44,961 bases of DNA from Alphaproteobacteria bacterium (GCA_016793045.1 JAEUKZ010000083.1:1-44961); one strand, 5' to 3'. Positions 1 to 8,048 are shown, numbered from the stretch's first letter. A program made the numbers and translations. Notes: a model not told the origin generated them from the letters alone.

Positions 1-92
1 ACCTGCGCCTTTCGTCGCGCCCCGGCGTCGCGTATGGTCTTACCCCTCCAGGGGCTTCAGGCATCGGCGGTCGGTCCATCGACGGGTCAGCC

Positions 93-1043
93 ATGCAACC
101 GCTTACGATCTGCTTCGGCTGCGACGTTAACTATATTCCGCACCTCGCGGTGGCGATGCTGTCGCTGCTCGACCGCACCGCCGCCCGGCCGATGCGGTTT
201 TTCGTTTTTCAGCGCGAGTTCGACCAAGCGACGCGGAGCGCCTTCGCCGCCATGCTTGCGCCATGGCCGCACTGCCGGCTGGACTGGGTCGACGTCCATC
301 GCGCCGACCTGGCAGCCTTCAAGGCAGAAGGGCACCTGACGGTTGCGACCTATTTCCGGATCTTCATCCCCGAACTGCTGCCGGCCGAATTCGAACGCGC
401 AATCTATCTCGACAGCGACATCGTGGTGACCGGCGACATCGCCGGGTTGTGGGACGTCGACCTCCGGGGTCACCCGATCGGGGCGGTCGTCGACCCGCTG
501 CGCACGGATGCCGACCGCCACGACCGCTTCACGAAGCTCGGCCTGCCGCGCGACGCCGCGTACTTCAACGGCGGCGTGCTGGTGCTCGACCTCAAGCTAT
601 GGCGCGAGCGCAATCTCACAAGCCGGCTGGCGGAATTCGCGATCGCCAATCCGCACCGGCTTACCTGGGCTGACCAGGACGTGCTCAACGCCCTGCTCCA
701 CGACGACCACCGCGCGCTGCCGCTGGAGTGGAATCTCCAGCGCCGCATGTGCCACATGCTGCCGCGCGAACTCGGTCTGTCGATCCCGGAGTATCTGGGG
801 CTTCGACGCGCGCCGAAGATCGTGCACTTCACCGAGGCGCTGAAGCCCTGGAACTACCGCGACGGCCATCCGTTCGCACATGTCTATTTCCGCTATCTCA
901 AGCGCACGCCATTCCGCGCCACGGTCGAGCGCAACTGGCAGCTCAGCTTCGCGACCACGTTGGGCCGCTGGCTGCGCCGCTTGAAGAACTGGCTCAAGGT
1001 TCAGCCCCCCGCGCTGCGCTGGCGTGAACGCCGCGCCGGCTGA
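93..1043 (+). CDS. Glycosyltransferase family 8 (LgtC-like)
   Basis: This 316-residue protein looks like a retaining GT8 glycosyltransferase that moves a hexose from a nucleotide sugar onto a lipopolysaccharide or other surface glycan at the inner face of the membrane. The family signatures are in order: an N-terminal nucleotide-binding strand (TICFGCDVNYIPH), the metal-binding DSD at residues 107-109, FNGGVLVLDL at 158-167, DQDVLN at 194-199 and the IVHFTEALKPW block near 243-253 that closes the active site. The C-terminal 50 residues are basic and amphipathic, as in LgtC-type enzymes that attach to membranes. It converges on rpsI and is not in a visible operon. Family assignment is strong; donor and acceptor sugars cannot be read from the sequence. 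Confidence 0.9.
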   Translation: MQPLTICFGCDVNYIPHLAVAMLSLLDRTAARPMRFFVFQREFDQATRSAFAAMLAPWPHCRLDWVDVHRADLAAFKAEGHLTVATYFRIFIPELLPAEFERAIYLDSDIVVTGDIAGLWDVDLRGHPIGAVVDPLRTDADRHDRFTKLGLPRDAAYFNGGVLVLDLKLWRERNLTSRLAEFAIANPHRLTWADQDVLNALLHDDHRALPLEWNLQRRMCHMLPRELGLSIPEYLGLRRAPKIVHFTEALKPWNYRDGHPFAHVYFRYLKRTPFRATVERNWQLSFATTLGRWLRRLKNWLKVQPPALRWRERRAG

Positions 1044-1055
1044 CCGCCAGACAAG

Positions 1056-1085
1056 CAAAAAGGGCGCCCCTTGCGGGACGCCCTT
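1056..1085 (-). terminator. Rho-independent terminator of rplM-rpsI
   Basis: Read on the minus strand, this is a GC-rich hairpin with AAGGGCG and CGCCCTT outer arms and a CCC/GGG inner stem, followed directly by a run of five T. It begins 28 bases past the rpsI stop, the expected place for the end of the ribosomal operon. On the plus strand there is no T run after the hairpin. Confidence 0.8.
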
Positions 1086-1112
1086 GATGGCCTGGCGATC
1101 GAAGCGGGTCGA

Positions 1113-1622
1113 TCAGCGCTTCGAGAACTGGAAGCTGCGGCGCGCCTTGGCGCGGCCGTACTTCTTGCGCTCGACCACGCGGCTGTCGCGGGTGAGGAAG
1201 CCGCCCGACTTGAGCACCGGGCGCAGGCCCGGCTCGTAGTAGGTGAGCGCCTTGCTGATGCCGTGCCGGACCGCGCCGGCCTGGCCGGACAGGCCGCCGC
1301 CAGCGACGGTGCACCACACGTCGAACTGGTCGGCGCGATTGGCGAGCGCGAAGGGCTGGCGGATCACCATGCGCAGCACCGGGCGGGCGAAGTAGACGTG
1401 CCCGTCGCGGCCGTTGATGGTGAACTTGCCGGTGCCCGGCTTGATCCATACGCGCGCGATCGAATTCTTGCGCTTGCCCGTGGCGTAGGAGCGGCCCTGC
1501 GCGTCGCGCTGCGGCTCCGGCAGATCGCCCGCGGCTGGGCCGACGGCCTGCGCCGCGCTCGCGACCGCGAGGTCGGCGAGGCTGCGGGTCCGGGAAACGA
1601 CGGTTCCGGTCTTGTCGGCCAT
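1113..1622 (-). CDS. rpsI: 30S ribosomal protein S9
   Basis: Ribosomal protein uS9 of the small-subunit head, whose C-terminal tail reaches toward the P-site tRNA. The conserved domain starts near residue 46 ([14 protein letters not shown]) and runs to the typical basic end ([19 protein letters not shown]), including the [19 protein letters not shown] block. The 45-residue N-terminal extension is longer than in Escherichia coli S9 (about 130 residues total) and is common in alphaproteobacteria. The gene starts four bases after the rplM stop, so the two are cotranscribed. The last residues are followed by a clear intrinsic terminator. Confidence 0.98.
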   Translation of the reverse strand: MADKTGTVVSRTRSLADLAVASAAQAVGPAAGDLPEPQRDAQGRSYATGKRKNSIARVWIKPGTGKFTINGRDGHVYFARPVLRMVIRQPFALANRADQFDVWCTVAGGGLSGQAGAVRHGISKALTYYEPGLRPVLKSGGFLTRDSRVVERKKYGRAKARRSFQFSKR

Positions 1623-1626
1623 GGCT

Positions 1627-2100
1627 TCACGCGCTCCGCTTGTTCTTCGGGTTCATCGCCGCGACATCGACCGTCACGGGGTTCTGCGCCGCATGGGGAT
1701 GGACGATCCCCGCATAGACCTTGAGGTTGCGCATCTGGCGGCGCGCCAGCGGGCTGTCCTTCTTCATCATGCGCTCGACCGCACGGACGATCAGGCGCTC
1801 CGGGAACCGGCCGGTGAGCGTCTGCTGCGGCGTGCGCTCCTTGACCCCACCGGGGAACCCGGTGTGCCAGTGGAACACCTTGTCGGTCATCTTGCGCCCG
1901 GTCAGACGGACCTTCTCGGCATTGATGACGATGACGTTGTCGCCGCAATCCATGTTCGGCGTGAACGTCGGCTTGTGCTTGCCCTTGAGGCGCATGGCGA
2001 CGATCGACGCGAGGCGGCCGAGGACCACCCCTTCGGCATCGATCAGCAGCCACTTCTTGCCCTTGCGGGCAGCCTCGGGCGAGAGGGTCGTGGTCTTCAT
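1627..2100 (-). CDS. rplM: 50S ribosomal protein L13
   Basis: Ribosomal protein uL13, an early-assembly large-subunit protein. The 157-residue product matches the family along its length: [18 protein letters not shown] near residues 15-32, the [12 protein letters not shown] strand at about 53-64, the [14 protein letters not shown] helix, and [16 protein letters not shown] near the C terminus. It is the first gene of the rplM-rpsI operon. A GAAGGG ribosome-binding site lies upstream of the ATG, and a good sigma70-type promoter lies 56 bases upstream. In many bacteria L13 represses its own operon by binding the leader; the leader here is only about 50 bases and no obvious mimic was identified. 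Confidence 0.98.
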   Translation of the reverse strand: MKTTTLSPEAARKGKKWLLIDAEGVVLGRLASIVAMRLKGKHKPTFTPNMDCGDNVIVINAEKVRLTGRKMTDKVFHWHTGFPGGVKERTPQQTLTGRFPERLIVRAVERMMKKDSPLARRQMRNLKVYAGIVHPHAAQNPVTVDVAAMNPKNKRSA

Positions 2101-2155
2101 GGGTCAGCCCTTCAGATACGCGGCTTGAAGCAATCGGCCGGTTTCAAGGCGGCGG

Positions 2156-2184
2156 AGTATCTTCATCACCCCCCGTCCTGTCAA
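2156..2184 (-). promoter_or_regulatory. Sigma70-type promoter of rplM-rpsI
   Basis: On the minus strand a perfect -35 hexamer TTGACA (2184-2179) is separated by exactly 17 bases from GATACT (2161-2156). Transcription would start near 2149, about 50 bases upstream of the rplM ATG. This is the best-formed housekeeping promoter seen in the window and it sits in front of a strongly expressed ribosomal operon. Confidence 0.7.
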
Positions 2185-2357
2185 AGAAAAACCATGCAGA
2201 ATCATCACTTAGAATTGCGGTAATATAATACATCACTCCACTAGCTGCGGTCTCCCTAGCGAATGCCCCTGGCCCTCACTTGAGCCGAGACGATTTCACG
2301 ACTGTATATCAATGTCATATCGTCTGAATTTGATCTAAACGATTAAGCATTAAGGAG

Positions 2358-2789
2358 TCACGATCCGCTGCCGCCGACCGGGGGCAGCGAATACGTCCCC
2401 GTCGCGTGGGCGACCGGCTCCCGCTCGCCATCAGAGTGGATGGCCACCTCGATGACCGCGAGGCGGCGGCCGAGCTTGAGCACGTGGCCGTCCGCGATCA
2501 GATCGGCCGGGCGCGGCTTGCGCAGGAAGTTGATGTTGAGCGTCGTCGTGACCGCCATCTGGAGCTTGCGGTCGTGGCTGAGCACGACCGCGTACATGAC
2601 TAGGTCGGCGAGCGCCATCATCGCCGGTCCGGAGATGGTCCCGCCGGGCCGGTTGATGCCCTCGTTGAAACGCAGCCGCACCCGTGCCGACCCGCGATCG
2701 AGGTGCTCGACTGCGATGTCGAGCTGCGCCACCCAGGGCAGGCCCTGGCGCACCAGGGCGAGGAAATCGGGGATGGAGATGTCGGTCAT
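2358..2789 (-). CDS. PaaI-type hotdog-fold thioesterase
   Basis: A 143-residue single-domain hotdog-fold protein of the PaaI/YbgC-like acyl-CoA thioesterase group, which hydrolyses CoA thioesters in the cytoplasm. The family core is seen as GINRPGGTISGPAMMALADLVMYA followed by the TTTLNINFLRKPRPADLIADGHVLKLGRRLAVIEV strands. The ATG at 2789 was chosen because the domain begins directly after it; upstream in-frame starts would add a low-complexity tail running into the divergent hydratase gene. No strong ribosome-binding site is visible. It is divergent from the enoyl-CoA hydratase gene, which suggests shared acyl-CoA metabolism. The substrate is unknown. Confidence 0.85.
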   Translation of the reverse strand: MTDISIPDFLALVRQGLPWVAQLDIAVEHLDRGSARVRLRFNEGINRPGGTISGPAMMALADLVMYAVVLSHDRKLQMAVTTTLNINFLRKPRPADLIADGHVLKLGRRLAVIEVAIHSDGEREPVAHATGTYSLPPVGGSGS

Positions 2790-2914
2790 TGGCAAACTCG
2801 TTGCAGCAAGCGCAGGCGCCGTCAACCGGTCCAACGGCGTTGGGCCTTGCGCCACGGCCCGCGCGGGCCGCATAAACCGGCAGCCCTGCCCCATCGCCGA
2901 TGGCGAGGTTCCCG

Positions 2915-3721
2915 ATGTCCTCCCAGCCTGCGCTCCGCCCCGAAGCCGACCTGCTGCTGCGCGACGACGCCGACGGCATCGCCACGCTGACCCTCAACCG
3001 GCCGCAGCAGCGCAACGCCCTGTCGAGCGGCCTTATGGCTGCGCTGCAAGCGGCGCTCGATGCGATCCGCGACGAGCGCGGCGTCAAGGTCGTGGTGATC
3101 GCGGCCAATGGCCCCGCGTTCTGTTCCGGCCACGACCTCAAGGAGATGCGCGCCAATCCTGGCCGCGATGCCTATGCGGCGCTGTTCGCTCAGTGCAGCC
3201 GGCTGATGATGTCGATCGTTCGCCTGCCGAAGCCGGTGATCGCGCGCATCCATGGTCCGGCCTGGGCGGCCGGCTGCCAGATGATCGCGAGTTGCGACCT
3301 CGCGATCGCGGCCAACACCGCGACCTTCGCCACGCCCGGCGTCAATATCGGGCTATTCTGCTCGACACCCATGGTGGCGCTGTCGCGCGCGGTCGGGCGC
3401 AAGGCGGCGCTGCACATGCTGCTGACCGGCGAACCCGTCGATGCGGCAACGGCACAACGCTTCGGCCTGATCAATGAGGCGGTCGCGCCGGAGCACCTCG
3501 ACGACGCGGTCGGGCGGCTTGCGCGGACCATCGCGGGCAAATCGCCGCTCACCCTCGCGATCGGCAAGGAAGCCTTCTACCGCCAGGCCGAACTCGATCT
3601 CGAAGGCGCCTACGCCTATGCGAGCGAGGTGATGACGCGCAACATGATGGCCCGCGATGCCGAGTCCGGCATCGACGCCTTCATCGCCAAACGCCCGGCG
3701 CCGCGCTGGGAAGGACGCTGA
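2915..3721 (+). CDS. Enoyl-CoA hydratase/isomerase family protein (ECHDC3-like)
   Basis: A 268-residue crotonase-fold protein. Seen are LTLNRPQQRNALS, the first oxyanion-hole loop FCSGHDL, the second oxyanion-hole region HGPAWAAGC and LLTGEPVDAATAQRFGLINE. Aligned by eye with classical hydratases, the two catalytic glutamates (144 and 164 in the rat enzyme) are replaced by Gln (about residue 122) and Gly (about 142). Normal hydration is therefore doubtful, and the protein resembles ECHDC3-like members of the family. The ATG at 2915 was preferred because GCGAGG precedes it at about six bases; the ATG at 2900 is an alternative adding five residues. The next gene starts two bases after its stop, so they form an operon. 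Confidence 0.88.
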   Translation: MSSQPALRPEADLLLRDDADGIATLTLNRPQQRNALSSGLMAALQAALDAIRDERGVKVVVIAANGPAFCSGHDLKEMRANPGRDAYAALFAQCSRLMMSIVRLPKPVIARIHGPAWAAGCQMIASCDLAIAANTATFATPGVNIGLFCSTPMVALSRAVGRKAALHMLLTGEPVDAATAQRFGLINEAVAPEHLDDAVGRLARTIAGKSPLTLAIGKEAFYRQAELDLEGAYAYASEVMTRNMMARDAESGIDAFIAKRPAPRWEGR

Positions 3722-3723
3722 CC

Positions 3724-4272
3724 TTGCCCCGCAAGACGATCAAGCCCGCCGCGACTGCGAAGACCGGCCCCGAACGCGCGCCTGCCGTCGACCACGACGC
3801 CTACAGCGACGGCTATATCCGCGACATCCTCAGGACCGTGCGCGTGATCGCGATGGTCGGCGCCAGCCCAAACTGGAACCGGCCGAGCTATTTCGCGATG
3901 AAGTACCTGCAGCACAAGGGCTACCGGGTGATCCCGGTCAACCCCGCCGCGGCCGGCCAGACGATCCTGGGCGAGCACTGCTATGCGAGCCTTGCCGAAG
4001 TCCCGGTCGCCGTCGACATGGTCGACGTATTCCGCAACTCGGAAGCGGCCGGCCCGATCACCGACGAGGCGATCGCCAAGGGCGCCGCGGTGGTATGGAT
4101 GCAGCTCGGCGTGCGCAACGATGCGGCCGCGCGGCGCGCCGAGGCGGCGGGGCTCAAGGTCGTGATGAACCGCTGCCCCAAGATCGAGTACGGCCGGCTG
4201 AGCGGCGAGCTGTCGTGGGGCGGCATCAACTCCGGCATCATCTCGAGCAAGCGCCAGAAGGCGATGCGCTGA
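3724..4272 (+). CDS. CoA-binding (YccU-like) Rossmann protein
   Basis: A 182-residue protein of the CoA_binding_2 family, small Rossmann-fold proteins that bind coenzyme A or a related nucleotide and whose physiological role is poorly known. The nucleotide loop VIAMVGASPNWNRPSYFAMKYL is near residues 42-62, followed by the HKGYRVIPVNP strand and the VVWMQLGVRND motif; MNRCPKIEYGRL closes the domain. The start is TTG at 3724: the strong GGGAAGGA ribosome-binding site lies nine bases upstream, and the next ATG would cut into the binding loop. The first 25 residues are a basic, disordered-looking leader. It is cotranscribed with the crotonase-fold gene. Confidence 0.88.
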   Translation: MPRKTIKPAATAKTGPERAPAVDHDAYSDGYIRDILRTVRVIAMVGASPNWNRPSYFAMKYLQHKGYRVIPVNPAAAGQTILGEHCYASLAEVPVAVDMVDVFRNSEAAGPITDEAIAKGAAVVWMQLGVRNDAAARRAEAAGLKVVMNRCPKIEYGRLSGELSWGGINSGIISSKRQKAMR

Positions 4273-4319
4273 CACGGCCGGCACCGGCGCCAAGATTGTT
4301 CCTGAGAATTTTCCGTACT

Positions 4320-4343
4320 GCCGTATCTTTTACGGCTATATAG
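4320..4343 (+). promoter_or_regulatory. Inverted repeat next to TATATA, upstream of the LysE gene
   Basis: A perfect inverted repeat GCCGTA-TCTTT-TACGGC (4320-4336) is followed at once by TATATAG (4337-4343), a possible -10 element about 30 bases before the exporter ATG. The placement would suit an operator, or a small hairpin across the spacer. No convincing -35 box is visible, so the promoter reading is tentative. It is not followed by a T run and so is not a good terminator of the upstream gene. Confidence 0.35.
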
Positions 4344-4371
4344 ACAGTTATCGATCATTTTTCTGGAGCGG

Positions 4372-4989
4372 ATGGTGTCGCTCTTCGTCACCGCACTTGC
4401 AATCGGCGTATCGATCGCCGCGCCGGTCGGACCGATCGGGCTGCTGTGCATCCAGCGCAGCCTGGCGCACGGGCTGGTGATCGGCTTCGTGTCCGGGCTC
4501 GGCGCCGCCGCCGCGGACGGCGTCTACGGTGCGATCGCGGCGTTCGGCCTCACGGCGCTGTCGAATGCACTGGTCGCCCAGGCGCTGTGGATCCAGCTCG
4601 GCGGCGGCGTGATCCTGGTGGGTCTCGGCGTCCAGGCCGCGCGCAGCCCGCCGCAGCCCCTCGCATCGGCGACCGAGACGACGCGCGGCACCTTCGCCGC
4701 CTTCGCATCGGTCTTCGTGCTCACGCTCGCCAATCCGATGACGATCCTGTCCTTCGTCGCGGTGTTCGCCGGCCTCGGCCTCGTCGCCGCGGAGACCACT
4801 GGGGCGGCGCTGGTCGTCGTCGCCGGCGTGTTCCTCGGCTCGGCCGCGTGGTGGCTGGCGCTGGCCGTCGGCGTGAGCCTGCTGCGCGCGCGCATCGGGC
4901 CGCGCGCGCTCGTCGCGATCAACCGCGCGGCCGGCGCGTTCATCGCCGGCATCGGGCTGTGGGCGATCGTCGCCGCGCTGCGCCCATGA
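4372..4989 (+). CDS. LysE/RhtB-family amino-acid exporter
   Basis: A 205-residue membrane protein with about six hydrophobic segments, typical of LysE/RhtB exporters that pump amino acids or related metabolites out of the cell. The N-terminal signature is clear (SIAAPVGPIGLLCIQRSL, residues 14-31), as is the second-half LANPMTILSFVAVFAGLGL motif near 118-136. The GGAGCG ribosome-binding site lies just before the ATG. It stands alone between the CoA-binding gene and the sulfhydrylase. Since the next gene makes homocysteine or related thiols, export of a sulfur amino acid is possible, but this is only inference from adjacency. Confidence 0.88.
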   Translation: MVSLFVTALAIGVSIAAPVGPIGLLCIQRSLAHGLVIGFVSGLGAAAADGVYGAIAAFGLTALSNALVAQALWIQLGGGVILVGLGVQAARSPPQPLASATETTRGTFAAFASVFVLTLANPMTILSFVAVFAGLGLVAAETTGAALVVVAGVFLGSAAWWLALAVGVSLLRARIGPRALVAINRAAGAFIAGIGLWAIVAALRP

Positions 4990-5050
4990 CCGGCCGCCCG
5001 GCCGCGTGATAGAACGCGGGCACGTCGGAACCCAGCCCGGAGTCGCCCTG

Positions 5051-6385
5051 ATGCCTGCCGATAGCAAGCCGCAACCGTTCGATTTCGCGACCCGCGCCGT
5101 TCATGCCGGCGCCGCACCCGATCCGACGACCGGCGCGCGATCGACGCCGATCTTTCAGACGACGGCCTATGTCTTCGACGACGCCGACCATGCGGCCTCG
5201 CTCTTCAACCTGCAGACCTTCGGCTACATCTATTCGCGGCTGACCAACCCGACCGTCGCCGTGCTCGAGGAGCGGATCGCCAATCTCGAGGGCGGGCGCG
5301 GCGCCGTCGCCGCGGCCTCGGGCCACGCCGCGCAGCTGCTCGCGTTCTTCACGCTGATGGAACCGGGCGACGAGTTCGTCGCCAGCCGCAACCTCTACGG
5401 CGGCTCGATCACGCAGTTCACCCACAGCTTCAAGAAGTTCGGCTGGACGGCGCATTTCGTCGATCCGGGCGATCCGCAGAACTTCAAGAAGGCGCTGACG
5501 CCGCGCTGCAAGGCGATCTTCCTGGAGACGCTCGCCAATCCCGGCGGCGTCGTGGTCGATCTCGAGGCGGTCGCCAAGATCGCCAAGGCCGCCGGCATCC
5601 CGCTGATCGTCGACAACACGATGGCGACGCCCTATCTGTGCCGGCCGTTCGAATGGGGGGCCGACATCGTCGTCCACTCGACGACCAAGTTCCTCGGCGG
5701 CCACGGCAATTCGATGGGCGGCGTCGTCGTCGAATCGGGCAAGTTCGACTGGCGCGCGAGCGGCAAGTTCCCGTCGATGGCCGGGCCGGACCCGGCCTAT
5801 CACGGCCTCAACTTCGCCGAGACCTTCGGCGATTTCGCCTACACGATGAAGACGCGCGCGGTCGGCCTGCGCGATCTCGGGCCGACGATGGCGCCGATGA
5901 ACGCCTTCCTCACCATCACCGGCATCGAGACGCTGCACCTGCGCATGGAGCGGCACTGCGCCAACGCGCTAAAGGTCGCGCAGTTCCTCGAAAGCCATCC
6001 GGCCGTGGCGTGGGTTTCCTATGCCGGGCTCGCGTCGAGCCCGTACAACAAGCTCGCGCGCAAGTACCTGCCCAAGGGCGCCGGCTCGGTGTTCACCTTC
6101 GGCGTCAAGGGCGGCTATGAGGCGGGCGTCAAGGTCGTCGAGACGGTCGAGCTGTTCTCGCACCTCGCCAATATCGGCGACACGCGCTCGCTGATCATCC
6201 ATCCCGCATCGACGACGCATCGCCAGCTGACCGAAGAGCAGCAGATCAGGGCGGGCGCCGGTCCCGACGTCGTCCGGCTCTCGATCGGCATCGAAAGCGC
6301 CGACGACCTCGTCCGCGACCTCGACCGTGCGCTCGCCGCCGCCGCCCCCGCGGCGAAGGCGCCCGCGAAGCGGAAGAAGGGTTGA
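5051..6385 (+). CDS. metY: O-acetylhomoserine sulfhydrylase-type PLP enzyme
   Basis: A 444-residue Cys/Met-metabolism PLP-dependent enzyme. The length, the YIYSRLTNPTVAVLEERIANLEG segment and the long insert GKFDWRASGKFPSMAGPDPAYHGLNF fit O-acetylhomoserine aminocarboxypropyltransferase (makes homocysteine from O-acetylhomoserine and sulfide) rather than cystathionine gamma-synthase. The PLP-binding lysine is in HSTTKFLGGHG (about residue 213), with the upstream IVDNTMATPYLCRP loop. The ATG at 5051 follows GGAG at nine bases; an upstream in-frame start at 5006 would add 15 unlikely residues. The C terminus is an Ala/Lys/Pro tail. No SAM riboswitch was recognised in the 61-base upstream gap. 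The symbol metY is assigned on family resemblance. Confidence 0.88.
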   Translation: MPADSKPQPFDFATRAVHAGAAPDPTTGARSTPIFQTTAYVFDDADHAASLFNLQTFGYIYSRLTNPTVAVLEERIANLEGGRGAVAAASGHAAQLLAFFTLMEPGDEFVASRNLYGGSITQFTHSFKKFGWTAHFVDPGDPQNFKKALTPRCKAIFLETLANPGGVVVDLEAVAKIAKAAGIPLIVDNTMATPYLCRPFEWGADIVVHSTTKFLGGHGNSMGGVVVESGKFDWRASGKFPSMAGPDPAYHGLNFAETFGDFAYTMKTRAVGLRDLGPTMAPMNAFLTITGIETLHLRMERHCANALKVAQFLESHPAVAWVSYAGLASSPYNKLARKYLPKGAGSVFTFGVKGGYEAGVKVVETVELFSHLANIGDTRSLIIHPASTTHRQLTEEQQIRAGAGPDVVRLSIGIESADDLVRDLDRALAAAAPAAKAPAKRKKG

Positions 6386-6506
6386 ACGCGTTCGATTATC
6401 GCACGCCCTATTCACGTGAATGACGGCAGAAGCGCCGATCGCCGTTCTGTTTCAGCGCGTTGACGCCGATCCATTCAGTATTCACCCAGTGTCGCCTGGG
6501 ATCAGG

Positions 6507-6533
6507 AAACGAAAACGGCGCCCCTAAGGCGCC
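6507..6533 (-). terminator. Terminator of the FecR-domain gene
   Basis: On the minus strand GGCGCC-TTAGG-GGCGCC forms a six-pair hairpin followed by GTTTTCGTTT. It lies about 80 bases past the stop of the FecR-domain gene and between two convergent genes, so it fits an intrinsic terminator for the minus-strand gene. Confidence 0.6.
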
Positions 6534-6614
6534 GCGCGGATTCGTCCGCCGCTGGATATGGGAGCGCGCCGCCGCCGCGGCAAGCCCCGGGCGGCGGTCG
6601 CAGTCAGGCTGCGT

Positions 6615-7511
6615 TCAGAACGTCGTGCAGGGATTGCACGGGTTGCCGAACCCGCCTCCGCCTGGCGGCGGCGGCGGTGGTGGCGGCGGAGGCGGCGGCA
6701 GCGTCACGATCGCCGGCGGCGGCGGCGGCGATGTCGGCGTCTGGTCGAAGAAGCGGGTATCGACGCGCGGCACCACGGGGGTCAACCCGGTGGGCGGCAG
6801 GCCGATGCCGAGCGTCACCGGCGGGCCGCCGCCGGCCGCGGTGAAGATCTGGTTGAGCGCTTCGGCGGTCGTCGAATCGGAACCGCGGAAGTTCGCCAGC
6901 AGGTCGTTGAGCTCCTGCTCCGTCAGCTGCCGCGGCGAGCATTCATCCGGAATGCGCACGCCGTAGCCGCGCCTGGTAATGGTGATCGGCTGGCCGTTGC
7001 AGTCGGTGCGCGGCTGCACCCGCGTCGACTGGCCGTAGATGTGGACGAACAGCGCCGAGCGGTCGTCGATCACCTGCACGATCGACACGCCGCCGCGGAT
7101 GCCCGCGGTGCCGACCGGGGTCGTGATCGAGACGTCGCCGCTCTTGCTCACCCGGCCGCCGATGAAGCGCAGCGCGCCGCGCGCGGCGGTGACCGCCAGC
7201 GTTCCGGTGTCGCGGCCAGGGTCGAACACGAACCGGTCGAGCACGACGTCGGAATTGGGGCCGACCGTGATCGCCGACTGATCGACGAACATGAGATGCG
7301 CGCGACCGCCGGCGTCGGTCGTGATCCGCTCATTCTGCTGGACGTTGTAGCCGATCTGCAGGACCTGCGGCGGTGCCGCCGGACGCCGGCCGGCCGCCGC
7401 CGGGTTGACCGCGCTGACGCGCCCGATGTCGATGCTCTGGGCCCATACTGGAACCGTCGTCAGCAGTGCGAGCACGAACGCGCTGAATCCGATGCGACGA
7501 GGAATCGTCAT
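6615..7511 (-). CDS. Secreted FecR-domain protein with polyproline C terminus
   Basis: A 298-residue exported protein. Residues 1-24 form a Sec signal peptide (cleavage probably after VWA). A FecR domain spans about residues 50-190: VQQNERITTDAGGRAHLMFVD, ITVGPNSDVVLDRFVFD, GALRFIGGRVSKSGDVSITTPVGTAGIRG. FecR domains occur in anti-sigma regulators but also in periplasmic or surface structural proteins; the lack of an anti-sigma N terminus here favours the second. The C terminus is proline rich, with a run of 12 prolines, then GGGGFGNPCNPCTTF holding a CNPC pair. The run of prolines would need EF-P for translation. Its neighbours, a PEP-CTERM protein and a TPR/beta-barrel protein, suggest a cell-surface role. 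Confidence 0.85.
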   Translation of the reverse strand: MTIPRRIGFSAFVLALLTTVPVWAQSIDIGRVSAVNPAAAGRRPAAPPQVLQIGYNVQQNERITTDAGGRAHLMFVDQSAITVGPNSDVVLDRFVFDPGRDTGTLAVTAARGALRFIGGRVSKSGDVSITTPVGTAGIRGGVSIVQVIDDRSALFVHIYGQSTRVQPRTDCNGQPITITRRGYGVRIPDECSPRQLTEQELNDLLANFRGSDSTTAEALNQIFTAAGGGPPVTLGIGLPPTGLTPVVPRVDTRFFDQTPTSPPPPPAIVTLPPPPPPPPPPPPGGGGFGNPCNPCTTF

Positions 7512-8048
7512 GGCGACCTCAATAGGTTGGGCGCACTCCGCCGGCCCCTCCAGTCCGGCGAACGGCCGCTGCTCGCTTCCCGGTCGCGGCGACGGCGGAT
7601 TCGTCTGGGCCTCTCCCCGGCGTCCAATTTCTCAGACACTCGGCGTTGCCCGGCCGATCCGCCATTCGAGCGCGCAAAACCCTCTTCAATCCGCCCGCTC
7701 GGCGCCCTTGCAGGTCACAAGAAAATCGCAAACAGATTAAATCCACCGGGTTGACATACGCAAGATGACTCAATATTTCGTCACATTATGGTGATAGTTT
7801 CTGAATCGAACCATGATCACGGAAGCGTGAGCGCGGTGGCCAATTGCCAGAACCTCGCATTCCGGTGACAGCCAAATTTTGCAGACTTCTTACCCAAGGT
7901 TGTCGGCAGTCTTTACATTTGATGACGGCGCGGATGCATGAAGTGCCGTAACGCATTGATAAAAAACGAATACGGCTTTGGGCACGCTTCATGCAATAAC
8001 ACTGTCAGCGGGCAAGGTTTGCGCAACGCCGAAGGACGATGAACTGTC
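7512..8048. other. 537-base gap between divergent surface-protein genes
   Basis: This gap has a GC-rich half near the FecR gene and an AT-richer half (about 7730-8000) near the PEP-CTERM gene. It contains a sigma54-like element (7979-7996) and, further upstream, TTGACA-17-TATTTC on the plus strand (7751-7779), which is a weaker sigma70 candidate because the -10 box is poor. Short open frames here have no recognisable content. No RNA gene was seen. Confidence 0.6.
7979..7996 (+). promoter_or_regulatory. Sigma54-like -24/-12 promoter for the PEP-CTERM gene
   Basis: The sequence TGGGCACGCTTCATGCAA has GG at 7981-7982 and GC at 7993-7994 separated by exactly ten bases, with the consensus CACG after the GG and ATGCA at the -12 side. 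This is close to the RpoN consensus GGCACG-N4-TTGCA. It lies about 55 bases upstream of the PEP-CTERM ATG. Sigma54 control of PEP-CTERM proteins by the PrsK/PrsR two-component pair is known in other bacteria, which supports the reading; neither regulator is in this window. Confidence 0.6.

Noticed and set aside
4990..5050. Possible SAM riboswitch before the sulfhydrylase gene
   Set aside because: The 61-base gap is too short and no SAM-II or related core could be recognised.
6655..6710. GGC/CCG triplet tract as a phase-variable microsatellite
   Set aside because: The tract is of mixed triplets and stays in frame for any triplet change, so it would alter length rather than switch the gene.
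6558..7754. 398-residue plus-strand frame
   Set aside because: It is antisense to the FecR-domain gene, which has a signal peptide, a recognised domain and a terminator.
7751..7779. TTGACA-17-TATTTC as main promoter of the PEP-CTERM gene
   Set aside because: The -35 is perfect but the -10 is poor, and the site is 270 bases from the ATG; the sigma54-like site is nearer and better placed.
7786..7992. 68-residue minus-strand open frame
   Set aside because: It overlaps the regulatory region of the PEP-CTERM gene, has no recognisable ribosome-binding site and no family features.
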